NCBI GenBank assembly: GCA_050249455.1
Contig: JBFWQM010000028.1
Location: 1 to 30,573 of the forward strand
Length of the DNA: 30,573 nucleotides
From: JBFWQM01 sp050249455
GTDB taxonomy: Bacteria; Pseudomonadota; Alphaproteobacteria; MPNO01; VGEU01
Reading direction: 5' to 3'
This document shows positions 18,360 through 25,688 of this stretch, one piece after another (positions within the stretch are counted from its first letter, which is position 1; each line of letters starts with the position of its first letter). A program made the translations under genes and the position numbers. The notes under the pieces were generated by a model. It saw only the letters and a list, made by a program, of their open reading frames with translations. It did not search any database and was not told the origin of the DNA.

Positions 18360-19634
18360 TTGATAGAACCTAAGAAGACGGTCCTGCGCCGTCAACGCAC
18401 GCTTGCGTTGATGGCGCTTGCGGCGCTGTCGGGCTGCGCCGCACCGTCCTTCGAGGCTGCGCCGCTACCGGACAATTTTGGCCTTGTCGTGACCGACGAG
18501 CCCAATGCCACGATGGTCGCCCGCGACATCCTGGCCCAGGGCGGCACCGCCGCCGACGCCGCGGTGGCCGCCTACTTCGCGCTCGCCGTCACGCTGCCGT
18601 CGTCGGCGGGCCTTGCCGGCGGCGGGGTATGCCTCGCCCACGACCGCGAGAAGACGCCGGTCGATGCGATCGACTTCTGGGTCGGCGGCGCGGTGCCGGG
18701 CCTCGCCGCGGTGCCGGCCGGCGCGCCCGGCAACCTGCGCGGCATGTCGGCCCTCCACGCCCGCTTCGGCCGGATGCGCTGGGAGCAGGTGGTGCTGCCG
18801 GCGGAACGGATGGCCCGCTTCGGCGTCGCGGTCACGCGCGCAACCGCGCGCGCGTTGGGCGACGAAGCGGCGCGGCTGGCGCAGGACGCGGACGCACGGG
18901 CGCTGTTCCTGCCCGGCGGCGCGCCGCCGCGCGAGGGCGCGCGGCTGGCCCAGCCGGCGCTGGCCGACCTCCTGGCGCGGCTGCGCGCCCGCGGGCCGGG
19001 CGACCTCTACGCCAGCCAGCTCACCCAGGTCGTCGCCGGCGTCGCCGCCGACGCGCGGGTCAGCTGGCAGACCACCCTGCGCGCCAGCGTCGGCAATCAC
19101 ACGCTGCATCTGCCGCCGATGCCGGCGGCCGCCGGCGCCGCGGCGCATGCGCTGTGGACGGCGCGGGGACAGGCCGCGGCGCCCGCCGCGGCCGGCGCCG
19201 CCGACGAGGCCGGCCACGGCGTGGGCGACCGCCCGGGCGGGGCGGGCGCCAGCCCCTACAGCATGAACGGCGCCGTCGGTACCGGGCAGATGATCCCGAA
19301 GAGCGGCCGGTTCGCCGCCAACCCGACGGGGGTCGGGACCGACGGGCGCGCCACGCGCACCCCGGCGATGGTCGCCAACGAGCATTCCGGCGACGTCTTC
19401 CTCGCCATCGCCGCGTCAGGCGGCGGCGACGCGCCGGCGGCGCTGGTGCGCGTCGCCCGCCGGCTGCTCGACGGCGAGCAGAGCGTGCGGCAGGCGCTGG
19501 GCGCCGAGCCCGGCGGATCGACCGTGCGCCTCGACGTCGTGCATTGCGCGCGCGGCATGAAGCGGCGGCCGGATTCATGCGCGGCGGAGTCCGATCCGCG
19601 CGGCTTCGGCCTGGCCGCGGCAGCGGGGCTCTAG
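18360..19634 (+). CDS. Gamma-glutamyltransferase-like lipoprotein, catalytic region degenerate
   Basis: 424 residues; GGT precursors usually have 550 or more. A lipoprotein signal peptide ends at the lipobox LSGC (C26). The GGT N-terminal signature follows: ARDILAQGGTAADAAVAAY, then LPSSAGLAGGGVCLAHD (about 79-95). C-terminally, YSMNGAVGTGQMIPKSG (300-316) matches the GGT segment just after the nucleophile, and ATRTPAMVAN and AIAASGGGDAP match the RPxSSMxPT and GxPGG parts. The autoprocessing Thr of the small subunit (TTHxS/DTS) is not seen; at its place is GHGVGDRPGGAGAS. Transferase activity is therefore doubtful. The start codon is uncertain: TTG at 18360 is the best choice, CTG 18384 or ATG 18411 alternatives. 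Confidence 0.75.
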   Translation: MIEPKKTVLRRQRTLALMALAALSGCAAPSFEAAPLPDNFGLVVTDEPNATMVARDILAQGGTAADAAVAAYFALAVTLPSSAGLAGGGVCLAHDREKTPVDAIDFWVGGAVPGLAAVPAGAPGNLRGMSALHARFGRMRWEQVVLPAERMARFGVAVTRATARALGDEAARLAQDADARALFLPGGAPPREGARLAQPALADLLARLRARGPGDLYASQLTQVVAGVAADARVSWQTTLRASVGNHTLHLPPMPAAAGAAAHALWTARGQAAAPAAAGAADEAGHGVGDRPGGAGASPYSMNGAVGTGQMIPKSGRFAANPTGVGTDGRATRTPAMVANEHSGDVFLAIAASGGGDAPAALVRVARRLLDGEQSVRQALGAEPGGSTVRLDVVHCARGMKRRPDSCAAESDPRGFGLAAAAGL

Positions 19635-19637
19635 GCG

Positions 19638-20783
19638 ATGGCGCCGAAAGTGTCCCGCCGCGGCGCGGTGCCGCCGTTCATCGTCATGGACGTGCTGCGC
19701 GCCGCTAACGAGCGCGTCGCCGCCGGCGCCGACGTCGTCCACCTCGAGCTCGGCCAGCCGGCGACCGGCGCGCCAAAGCGGGTGATCGAGACCGCCAAGC
19801 GCATGCTCGATACCGACCCACTGGGCTACACCGACGCGCTCGGCATCCCTATCCTGCGCGAGCGGATCGCCGCGCACTACCGCGCCGCCTATGGCATCGC
19901 GGTGGCGCCGGAGCGCATCGTCGTCACCTTCGGCGCCTCCGGCGGGTTCATCCTGTCGTTCCTGGCGGCGTTCGATCCCGGCGACCGGGTCGCGCTGGCC
20001 GACCCGAGCTATCCCGCCTACCGCAACATCCTGATGGCGCTCGGCATCGAGCCGGTGCTGCTGCCGGCGGGGCTCGAGTCGCGGTTCCAGCCGACCGTCG
20101 CGCACCTGGAGGCAGCGGGCGACATCGACGGGCTGATCGTCGCCAGTCCGTCGAACCCGGCCGGCACGATGCTGCACCCGGACGAGCTGGCGGCGCTGGC
20201 CGCGTGGTGCCGCGGCCGCGGCGTGCGGCTGATCTCCGACGAGATCTATCACGGCATCACCTACGGCGCGCGCGCCGAGACGGCGCTGCGCTACGACGAC
20301 ACCGCGATCGTGATCAACAGCTTCTCGAAGTACTTCTCGATGACCGGCTGGCGGATCGGCTGGATGGTGGTGCCGCCCGACCTCGACCGGCCGGTCGAGT
20401 GCCTGACGCAGAACCTCTACATCTCCGTGCCGACGTTGTCGCAGTACGCAGCGGCGGCGGCGTTCGAATGCATCGACGATCTGGAGGCCAATGTCGCGCA
20501 CTATGCCGCCAACCGCGCGCTGATGCTGGAGGCGCTGCCGAAGGCGGGCTTCGACCGGCTTGCGCCGGTAGAGGGCGCCTTCTACGTCTACGCCGACGTC
20601 TCGCACCTCTCCAACGACAGCGAGGCGTTCTGCAAGGCGATGCTGGTCGACGCCGGGGTCGCCAGCGCGCCGGGCATCGACTTCGACACCGCGCGCGGCC
20701 GGCGCTACGTCCGCTTTTCCTTCGCCGGTTCGCAGGACCAGGTCGCGGAGGGGATGCGCCGGCTCGCGGCGTGGCGGCGCTGA
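19638..20783 (+). CDS. Class I/II PLP-dependent aminotransferase
   Basis: 381 residues of the aspartate aminotransferase fold. DVVHLELGQPATGAP is the N-terminal substrate loop, followed by LGYTDALGIPILRERIA, SPSNPAGTML, LISDEIYHGI (PLP-binding Asp and Tyr) and the Schiff-base lysine K231 in SFSKYFSMTGWRIGW. The phosphate-binding Arg is in the last motif. The C-terminal domain ends RYVRFSFAGSQDQVAEGMRRL. The amino acid substrate cannot be fixed; the family covers aspartate, tyrosine and others. The ATG lies three bases after the GGT-like gene stop, so the two are translationally coupled. Confidence 0.92.
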   Translation: MAPKVSRRGAVPPFIVMDVLRAANERVAAGADVVHLELGQPATGAPKRVIETAKRMLDTDPLGYTDALGIPILRERIAAHYRAAYGIAVAPERIVVTFGASGGFILSFLAAFDPGDRVALADPSYPAYRNILMALGIEPVLLPAGLESRFQPTVAHLEAAGDIDGLIVASPSNPAGTMLHPDELAALAAWCRGRGVRLISDEIYHGITYGARAETALRYDDTAIVINSFSKYFSMTGWRIGWMVVPPDLDRPVECLTQNLYISVPTLSQYAAAAAFECIDDLEANVAHYAANRALMLEALPKAGFDRLAPVEGAFYVYADVSHLSNDSEAFCKAMLVDAGVASAPGIDFDTARGRRYVRFSFAGSQDQVAEGMRRLAAWRR

Positions 20784-20814
20784 AGGGCCAGTCGAAGGGC
20801 GCGGAGCCGGAAGC

Positions 20815-20839
20815 GCCCCCTCCCGCGAGGGGAGGGGGC
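20815..20839. terminator. GC-rich hairpin between the convergent aminotransferase and rne genes
   Basis: A perfect 10 bp stem (20815-20824 with 20830-20839) closes a five-base loop in the 93 bp gap between the two stop codons. No T-run follows on either strand, so it could be a weak bidirectional terminator, a 3' end protecting hairpin, or a fragment of the CCCTCTCC repeat family. Confidence 0.45.
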
Positions 20840-20876
20840 TGTCGGCGTGAAGGACGCGATCCGCTACCGCTGGCCG

Positions 20877-23531
20877 CTACGGCTGGATCAGCCGCTGCCA
20901 CCAGCCGCGGCGCTTGGTGCCGTCGCCGTCGTCCGCCGCGCCGGCGGCTTCGCCGCGCGAGGGGATCTCCACGACGGTGATCGGCGAAGGCGGCGCGGGC
21001 TCCGGCTCGGCGGCGGCAGGCATCGCCGCGCCCCCGTTCGCACCCACCGTTTCGGGATGGGCCGTTTCGGGATGGAAGGTCTCGGAATGGGCCGGCGCCG
21101 CATGGACCGGTTCCGCTTCCGGCGCGGCGACAGCCGGTTCGGGCGCGGGTTCGACGGTCGGCGGTACGGGCTCGGGTTCCGCCACGGTGGTCTGCCACAC
21201 GCGCGTGGCGCCGACCGGCGCCTGGTCGATCGGCGCATGCGGGAACAGCTCGAGGCGAACCTCGGTCCCGGTGTCGGGCGGCGGCAAGGCGTCGACCGGT
21301 TCCGCCACGGGCATCCCGGCCTCCGGCGCGACGCCTTCCTCCCCGGCTTCGGTGCCCGCTTCCTCGCCTGCGGAAGCGGCGATCTCGCTCTCGCCCTCGC
21401 CGTCGCGGTGACGCCGGCGACCGCCGCGGCGGCCGCGGCGGCGGCGGCGGCCCTGGCCATCCTCGGTGCGCTCGCCGGCGGTTTCCTCCGTCTCGCCGGC
21501 CACGGCGGCGGCCTCGGCTTCCGCCGGCTCGCGTTCCGGCTCGGCTTCGGCCGCGACGGGGGCCTCGGCATCGTCGGGCGCTTCGTCCTCCGCCGTCTCG
21601 GCGGCGGCGGCGGGCGTCTCGCGATCGCTGCCGCGGCCGCGGCGGCGGCGGCGGCGGCGGCGGCGGGGCTGCTCCTCCTCATCGGCGGGACGGTCGGCAG
21701 CCGGCCGCTCGGCGGCGGCCTCGGCCGCTTCCTCCTCCGGCTCGGGCGCCGGGGCGGGCAGGGCGGGCGCCGGCTGCGCGACCTCGCGCAGGGCTTCGAC
21801 TTCGCCTTCGGTGCGCTGGCGCAGCCGGTCGATGCGGAAGTCGGGCGGGATCAGGGAATCGTCGGCCTGGACGGCGACCGTGAAGCCGTAGCGGCTCTCG
21901 ATGTCGACCAGCATCGCGCGCTTGACGTTGAGCAAATAGAGCGCGATCGGCGTCGCGACGTTGACCGCGACCTCCGCCGAACGCTTGCGGATGCCTTCCT
22001 CCTCCAGCGCGCGCAGCACGCGCACCGCGCTCGACTCGGTGGAGCGCACGTGGCCCGACCCGCGGCAGTGCGGGCAGATCTGCGTCGAGCTCTCCAGCAC
22101 GCTGGGCCGCAGCCGCTGGCGCGACATCTCCATCAGGCCGAACGTGCTGATGCGACCGATCTGGATGCGCGCGCGGTCGTTCTTCACCGCGTCCTTCAGC
22201 CGCTTCTCGACCAGGCGGACGTTGCGCGATTCGTCCATGTCGATGAAGTCGATGACGATCAGTCCGGCGAGGTCGCGCAGCCGCATCTGGCGCGCCACCT
22301 CGTCGGCGGCTTCCAGGTTGGTCTTGAGCGCGGTCTCCTCGATGTTGCGCTCGCGCGTCGAGCGGCCGGAGTTCACGTCGACCGCGACCAGCGCCTCGGT
22401 CGGGTTGATCACGATGTAGCCGCCGGAGCGCAGCTGCACCGTCGGGCTGTGGATCAGGTCGAGCTGGCCTTCCACCTGGTAGCGGTGGAACAGCGGCAGC
22501 TCGGGGTTGCGGTAGGGCTGCACGCGCTTGGCGTGGCTCGGCATCAGGAGGCGCATGAACGTCTTGGCGTTCTGGTACGCCTCGCCGCCCTCGATCTGGA
22601 TCTCCTCGATGTCCTTCGTGTAGAGGTCGCGGATCGCGCGCTTGATGATGTCGCCTTCCTCGTACACCAGCGCGGGCGCCGACGAGCGCAAGGTCAGCTC
22701 GCGGATGTTGTCCCAGCTGCGCATCAGGAACTCGAAGTCGCGCTTGATCTCCGACCGGTTGCGCTCCAGCCCGGCGGTGCGCAGGATCACCGCCATGCCC
22801 TCCGGCACCTCGAGGTCGTTGAGGATGTCCTTGAGCTTGCGGCGCGCGGTGGCCGAGGTGATCTTGCGCGAGATGCCGCCGCCGCGCGCGGTGTTGGGCA
22901 TCAGCACGCAATAGCGGCCGGCGAGCGACAGGTACGTGGTCAGCGCCGCGCCCTTGTTGCCGCGCTCCTCCTTCACGACCTGGACGAGGAGGATCTGCCG
23001 GCGCTTGATGACTTCCTGGATCTTGTAGTGCTTGAACGGCCGCCGGCGCACCGGCTCGCCGTTCTCGTCGGCGTGGTGGCCACGGCCGTTGGCGCGTTCG
23101 CCGCCGTCGTGCTCGCCGTCGTCGCCGTGGTCCTCGCCCTGCGCGGACGCGCCTTCGTCGTCTCCCGCGGGACGGTCGCCGGTCTCGATGACCTCGCCGT
23201 CCATGTCGTCGACATGGGCCCGGGCGGCTTGCGACTGCATCTCGATGGACGCCTGCTCGGCGCGCAGCGCCTCACGGTCCTCCATCGGGATCTGGTAGTA
23301 GTCGGGATGGATCTCGTTGAAGGCGAGGAAGCCGTGCCGGTTCCCGCCGTACTCGACGAAGGCCGCCTGAAGCGACGGTTCTACCCGGGTGACCTTGGCG
23401 AGATAGATGTTTCCCTTGAGTTGCTTCTTGGTCGAGGTTTCGACGTCAAATTCTTCGAGCCGATTCCCGCTGAGGACGACGACCCGAATCTCTTCCGGGT
23501 GCGTCCCGTCGATTAACATGTTCTTGGACAT
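20877..23531 (-). CDS. rne: Ribonuclease E
   Basis: 884 residues. RNase E is the endoribonuclease scaffold of the RNA degradosome. The S1 domain (from KGNIYLAKVTRVEPSLQAAFVEYGG, 39-63) is interrupted by an acidic/Gly/His-rich insert at about 95-166 before FKHYKIQEVIKRRQ. The catalytic region has VAVDVNSGRST (D385) and IDFIDM (D428, D431), and the zinc-link Cys pair C486-x-x-C489 in CPHC. After about residue 590 the tail is disordered: Glu/Ala/Pro stretches with two Arg clusters, probably RNA-binding, ending in the alphaproteobacterial RRGWWQRL motif. The start is ATG 23531; AGGAG is only three bases away and GGAG eleven away. RNase E autoregulates through its 5' UTR in other bacteria; a long upstream gap is present. 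Confidence 0.97.
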   Translation of the reverse strand: MSKNMLIDGTHPEEIRVVVLSGNRLEEFDVETSTKKQLKGNIYLAKVTRVEPSLQAAFVEYGGNRHGFLAFNEIHPDYYQIPMEDREALRAEQASIEMQSQAARAHVDDMDGEVIETGDRPAGDDEGASAQGEDHGDDGEHDGGERANGRGHHADENGEPVRRRPFKHYKIQEVIKRRQILLVQVVKEERGNKGAALTTYLSLAGRYCVLMPNTARGGGISRKITSATARRKLKDILNDLEVPEGMAVILRTAGLERNRSEIKRDFEFLMRSWDNIRELTLRSSAPALVYEEGDIIKRAIRDLYTKDIEEIQIEGGEAYQNAKTFMRLLMPSHAKRVQPYRNPELPLFHRYQVEGQLDLIHSPTVQLRSGGYIVINPTEALVAVDVNSGRSTRERNIEETALKTNLEAADEVARQMRLRDLAGLIVIDFIDMDESRNVRLVEKRLKDAVKNDRARIQIGRISTFGLMEMSRQRLRPSVLESSTQICPHCRGSGHVRSTESSAVRVLRALEEEGIRKRSAEVAVNVATPIALYLLNVKRAMLVDIESRYGFTVAVQADDSLIPPDFRIDRLRQRTEGEVEALREVAQPAPALPAPAPEPEEEAAEAAAERPAADRPADEEEQPRRRRRRRRRGRGSDRETPAAAAETAEDEAPDDAEAPVAAEAEPEREPAEAEAAAVAGETEETAGERTEDGQGRRRRRGRRGGRRRHRDGEGESEIAASAGEEAGTEAGEEGVAPEAGMPVAEPVDALPPPDTGTEVRLELFPHAPIDQAPVGATRVWQTTVAEPEPVPPTVEPAPEPAVAAPEAEPVHAAPAHSETFHPETAHPETVGANGGAAMPAAAEPEPAPPSPITVVEIPSRGEAAGAADDGDGTKRRGWWQRLIQP

Positions 23532-24006
23532 GGACTCCTGAGCTCCGCCGCAGGATAGCAGCGCCCACGCGAGCGGCGGCGACTTGTCCTGCGGGTGTGC
23601 GGCGAGACCGGCCGTGCATCCATCGTCCGTCGATCGGACACGCCCACGCTGCGCTGTCGCGCGCGGACCGCGGAATGGCACTGACATGCCCGACCCTCAC
23701 GCGATCTGCGGGGCCGGTCCCGGGTTCAATCATTGCCGCAGGGAACATGCGCTAAGTGTCTCAGCAGGGGTGGCAAATTACACTTGTTTCTACGCCCGCC
23801 CGCGCCTCCGCCGCCCCCAGCCTGGACTGAACCAAGCGGGCGGCAGGTTTCCCTACGGTCGCTCGCGTAACCATAAAGATATCGATCGGGCACGGTTTTC
23901 TCAACAGGTTATTGGTGTCGCATCCCCCATTTGGGGGGTGTTAACCATTTGCGGTAAATGTCTTAATGTCGGTGATATCAAACGGTACTCATCGTTGGTC
24001 CCCCGC
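23532..24006. promoter_or_regulatory. 475 bp divergent intergenic region, rne and amidase promoters
   Basis: No gene is supported here. The rne-proximal part (23532-23700) is GC-rich and probably the rne leader. The part from about 23750 to 24000 is much richer in A/T and should hold both promoters. A short hairpin, seven base pairs with an ATTT loop (CCCCC 23924-23928 facing G run 23933-23938), is followed by GTTAACC and TCTTAATG, and GATATC occurs twice. No exact CtrA site (TTAA-N7-TTAA) is present and no clear -35/-10 pair was fixed. Confidence 0.5.
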
Positions 24007-25533
24007 ATGCCCCGATTCTCAGCCCTGCTGCGGCAGGCCGCTTTCATTGCATTGGTCGCCTTTGCATCGGGTGCGACGGCACGTGCCGACACCGCGGTGA
24101 CCGGGGTGCGCGCCGGCGACCATCCCGGCAAGACCCGCGTCGTGCTCGACCTCACTGCGAAGCCCGCCTTCACCGTTGCGCCGGCGGCCGACCCGATGCG
24201 CGTGCTCATCGCGCTGCCGGGCGCGACGTGGCGCGCCGCCGGCAAGGTGCCGGCACCCTCCGGAATGGTTAACGGGGTCAGCTTCGAGACCATCGACGGC
24301 GTGCCCCAGGTGGTGATCGCCCTGCGCAAGCCGGCGCGGATCGCCGCCCAGTTCGCGCTGCCGGGCGTGACCGCCGGCAGCCACCGCCTGATCGTCGATC
24401 TGCAGGAAACCACGCTGGAGGCGTTCAACCGCGACCTGCCGGCGTCTGCGGCGCAGACGCAGGCCGCAGCGGCGCCGGCGCCCACTCCCGCCCCCGGCCC
24501 GAAAGAGGCCGTGCCGTCCGTGTCCGCACCCGCTGAGGCCAAGGCGGCGCCCACCGAAGCCACCAGGGCGGCCCCCGCCGAAGCCAACCCGGCGCCCGTC
24601 GAAACGGCTGCGGCGCTGACCGCTTCCGCGCCCGCCGCCGCGGCCCCGGCCGACGACGCGGCCGAGGACGACGCGTCGATCACCCCGATCAGGGTCGCGG
24701 GGGCGCCGCGCGCCAAGCCGCGTCCGCTGCATGAGGTGGCGACTGGGACGGCGGGCCTGATCACGGTGGCGCACCGCGACGAGCCCAAGACCGCGCTGTT
24801 CCGCCTGCCGGCGGAGCGGTCGCGGACCGACGACCGCAAGCCCGTGGTGGTGATCGACGCCGGCCACGGCGGCATCGACTCGGGCGCGACCAGCCCGGGC
24901 GGCCGGCTGGAGAAGGACCTGACCCTGGCTCATGCGCGCGAGCTGCGCGACCAGCTTCTGGCCACCGGCCGCTACCAGGTGGCGATGACCCGGGACGGCG
25001 ACAAGTTCCTGCGCCTGCGCGAGCGGATCGCCTTCGCCCGCAACGTGGACGCCGACCTGTTCGTCTCGCTTCACGCGGATTCGCTCAACGATTCCCGGCT
25101 GCGCGGCGGGTCGGTCTACACGCTTTCCGACACCGCGTCGGACGAGGAGGCCGCGGCGCTCGCGGCCAAGGAGAACAAGGCCGACCTCATCGTCGGCATC
25201 GACCTGTCGGCGCAGCGCAGGGAAGTGGTCGAGATCCTGATCGACCTCGCCCAGCGGCAGACGATGCACGAATCCTCGATGTTCGCGCGCAAGCTGATCG
25301 ACGAGCTGGGCGACAGCCAGGTGCTGCTCAAGAAGGCGCATCGCTATGCCGGCTTCGCGGTGCTGAAGGCCCCCGACGTGCCGTCGGTGCTGCTGGAGAT
25401 GGGTTATCTCTCGAACGTGGAGGACGAGCGGCTGCTGTCCTCGCCCGAAGGGCGGGCCTCCCTGGCCGCCGCGGCGGTGCGCGCCATCGACCGCTATTTC
25501 GACCGGCGCCCGCCGATCGCCTCCCGGCCCTAG
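24007..25533 (+). CDS. amiC: N-acetylmuramoyl-L-alanine amidase, AMIN plus Amidase_3 (AmiC type)
   Basis: 508 residues. A signal peptide (about 1-27) is followed by an AMIN domain (28-135), which localises amidases to septal peptidoglycan, an Ala/Pro-rich linker (about 146-225), and a zinc amidase domain (about 278-503). Ligands and catalyst: H287 in DAGHGG, E302, H356 in SLHADS, and E464 in LLEMGYLSN. A segment at about 375-440 corresponds to the inserted helix that blocks the site in AmiB/AmiC until activated by an EnvC/NlpD-type factor. It cuts stem peptides from glycan during cell separation. The ATG at 24007 gives a proper signal peptide. PBP1a follows on the same strand. Confidence 0.94.
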   Translation: MPRFSALLRQAAFIALVAFASGATARADTAVTGVRAGDHPGKTRVVLDLTAKPAFTVAPAADPMRVLIALPGATWRAAGKVPAPSGMVNGVSFETIDGVPQVVIALRKPARIAAQFALPGVTAGSHRLIVDLQETTLEAFNRDLPASAAQTQAAAAPAPTPAPGPKEAVPSVSAPAEAKAAPTEATRAAPAEANPAPVETAAALTASAPAAAAPADDAAEDDASITPIRVAGAPRAKPRPLHEVATGTAGLITVAHRDEPKTALFRLPAERSRTDDRKPVVVIDAGHGGIDSGATSPGGRLEKDLTLAHARELRDQLLATGRYQVAMTRDGDKFLRLRERIAFARNVDADLFVSLHADSLNDSRLRGGSVYTLSDTASDEEAAALAAKENKADLIVGIDLSAQRREVVEILIDLAQRQTMHESSMFARKLIDELGDSQVLLKKAHRYAGFAVLKAPDVPSVLLEMGYLSNVEDERLLSSPEGRASLAAAAVRAIDRYFDRRPPIASRP

Positions 25534-25688
25534 CGGCCGGCGGCCCCGGCGGCCGCTCGGGACACAGTCGCCAAAAATCGGCGGCGCGGAACTTCGTGCC
25601 GCATTGATTGGTTCCGTTCCCGGTCTAATCTAATCCCCAGGGGACCGTTGCGGCCGACCGGCTCGGCCGTATCCATGAAAACAGAGAC
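25534..25688 (+). promoter_or_regulatory. Gap between amidase and PBP1a with a possible promoter
   Basis: The 155 bp gap has TTGATT at 25604-25609 and TAATCT at 25626-25631, 16 bases apart. They could be a weak sigma-70 promoter for PBP1a, but each hexamer matches only part of the consensus. Read-through from the amidase is equally possible. No terminator was found. Confidence 0.3.

Noticed and set aside
20847..23516. Large plus-strand open frame opposite rne
   Set aside because: It is a high-GC antisense shadow of rne; its poly-Ala and Arg/Val-rich translation matches no family, while the minus strand is clearly RNase E.
23446..23748. Short minus-strand frame overlapping the rne start
   Set aside because: It overlaps the conserved rne N-terminus in another frame and has no ribosome binding site or family match.
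23939..23976. CtrA-binding site near the amidase promoter
   Set aside because: TTAA occurs twice but with the wrong spacing; no TTAA-N7-TTAA is present.
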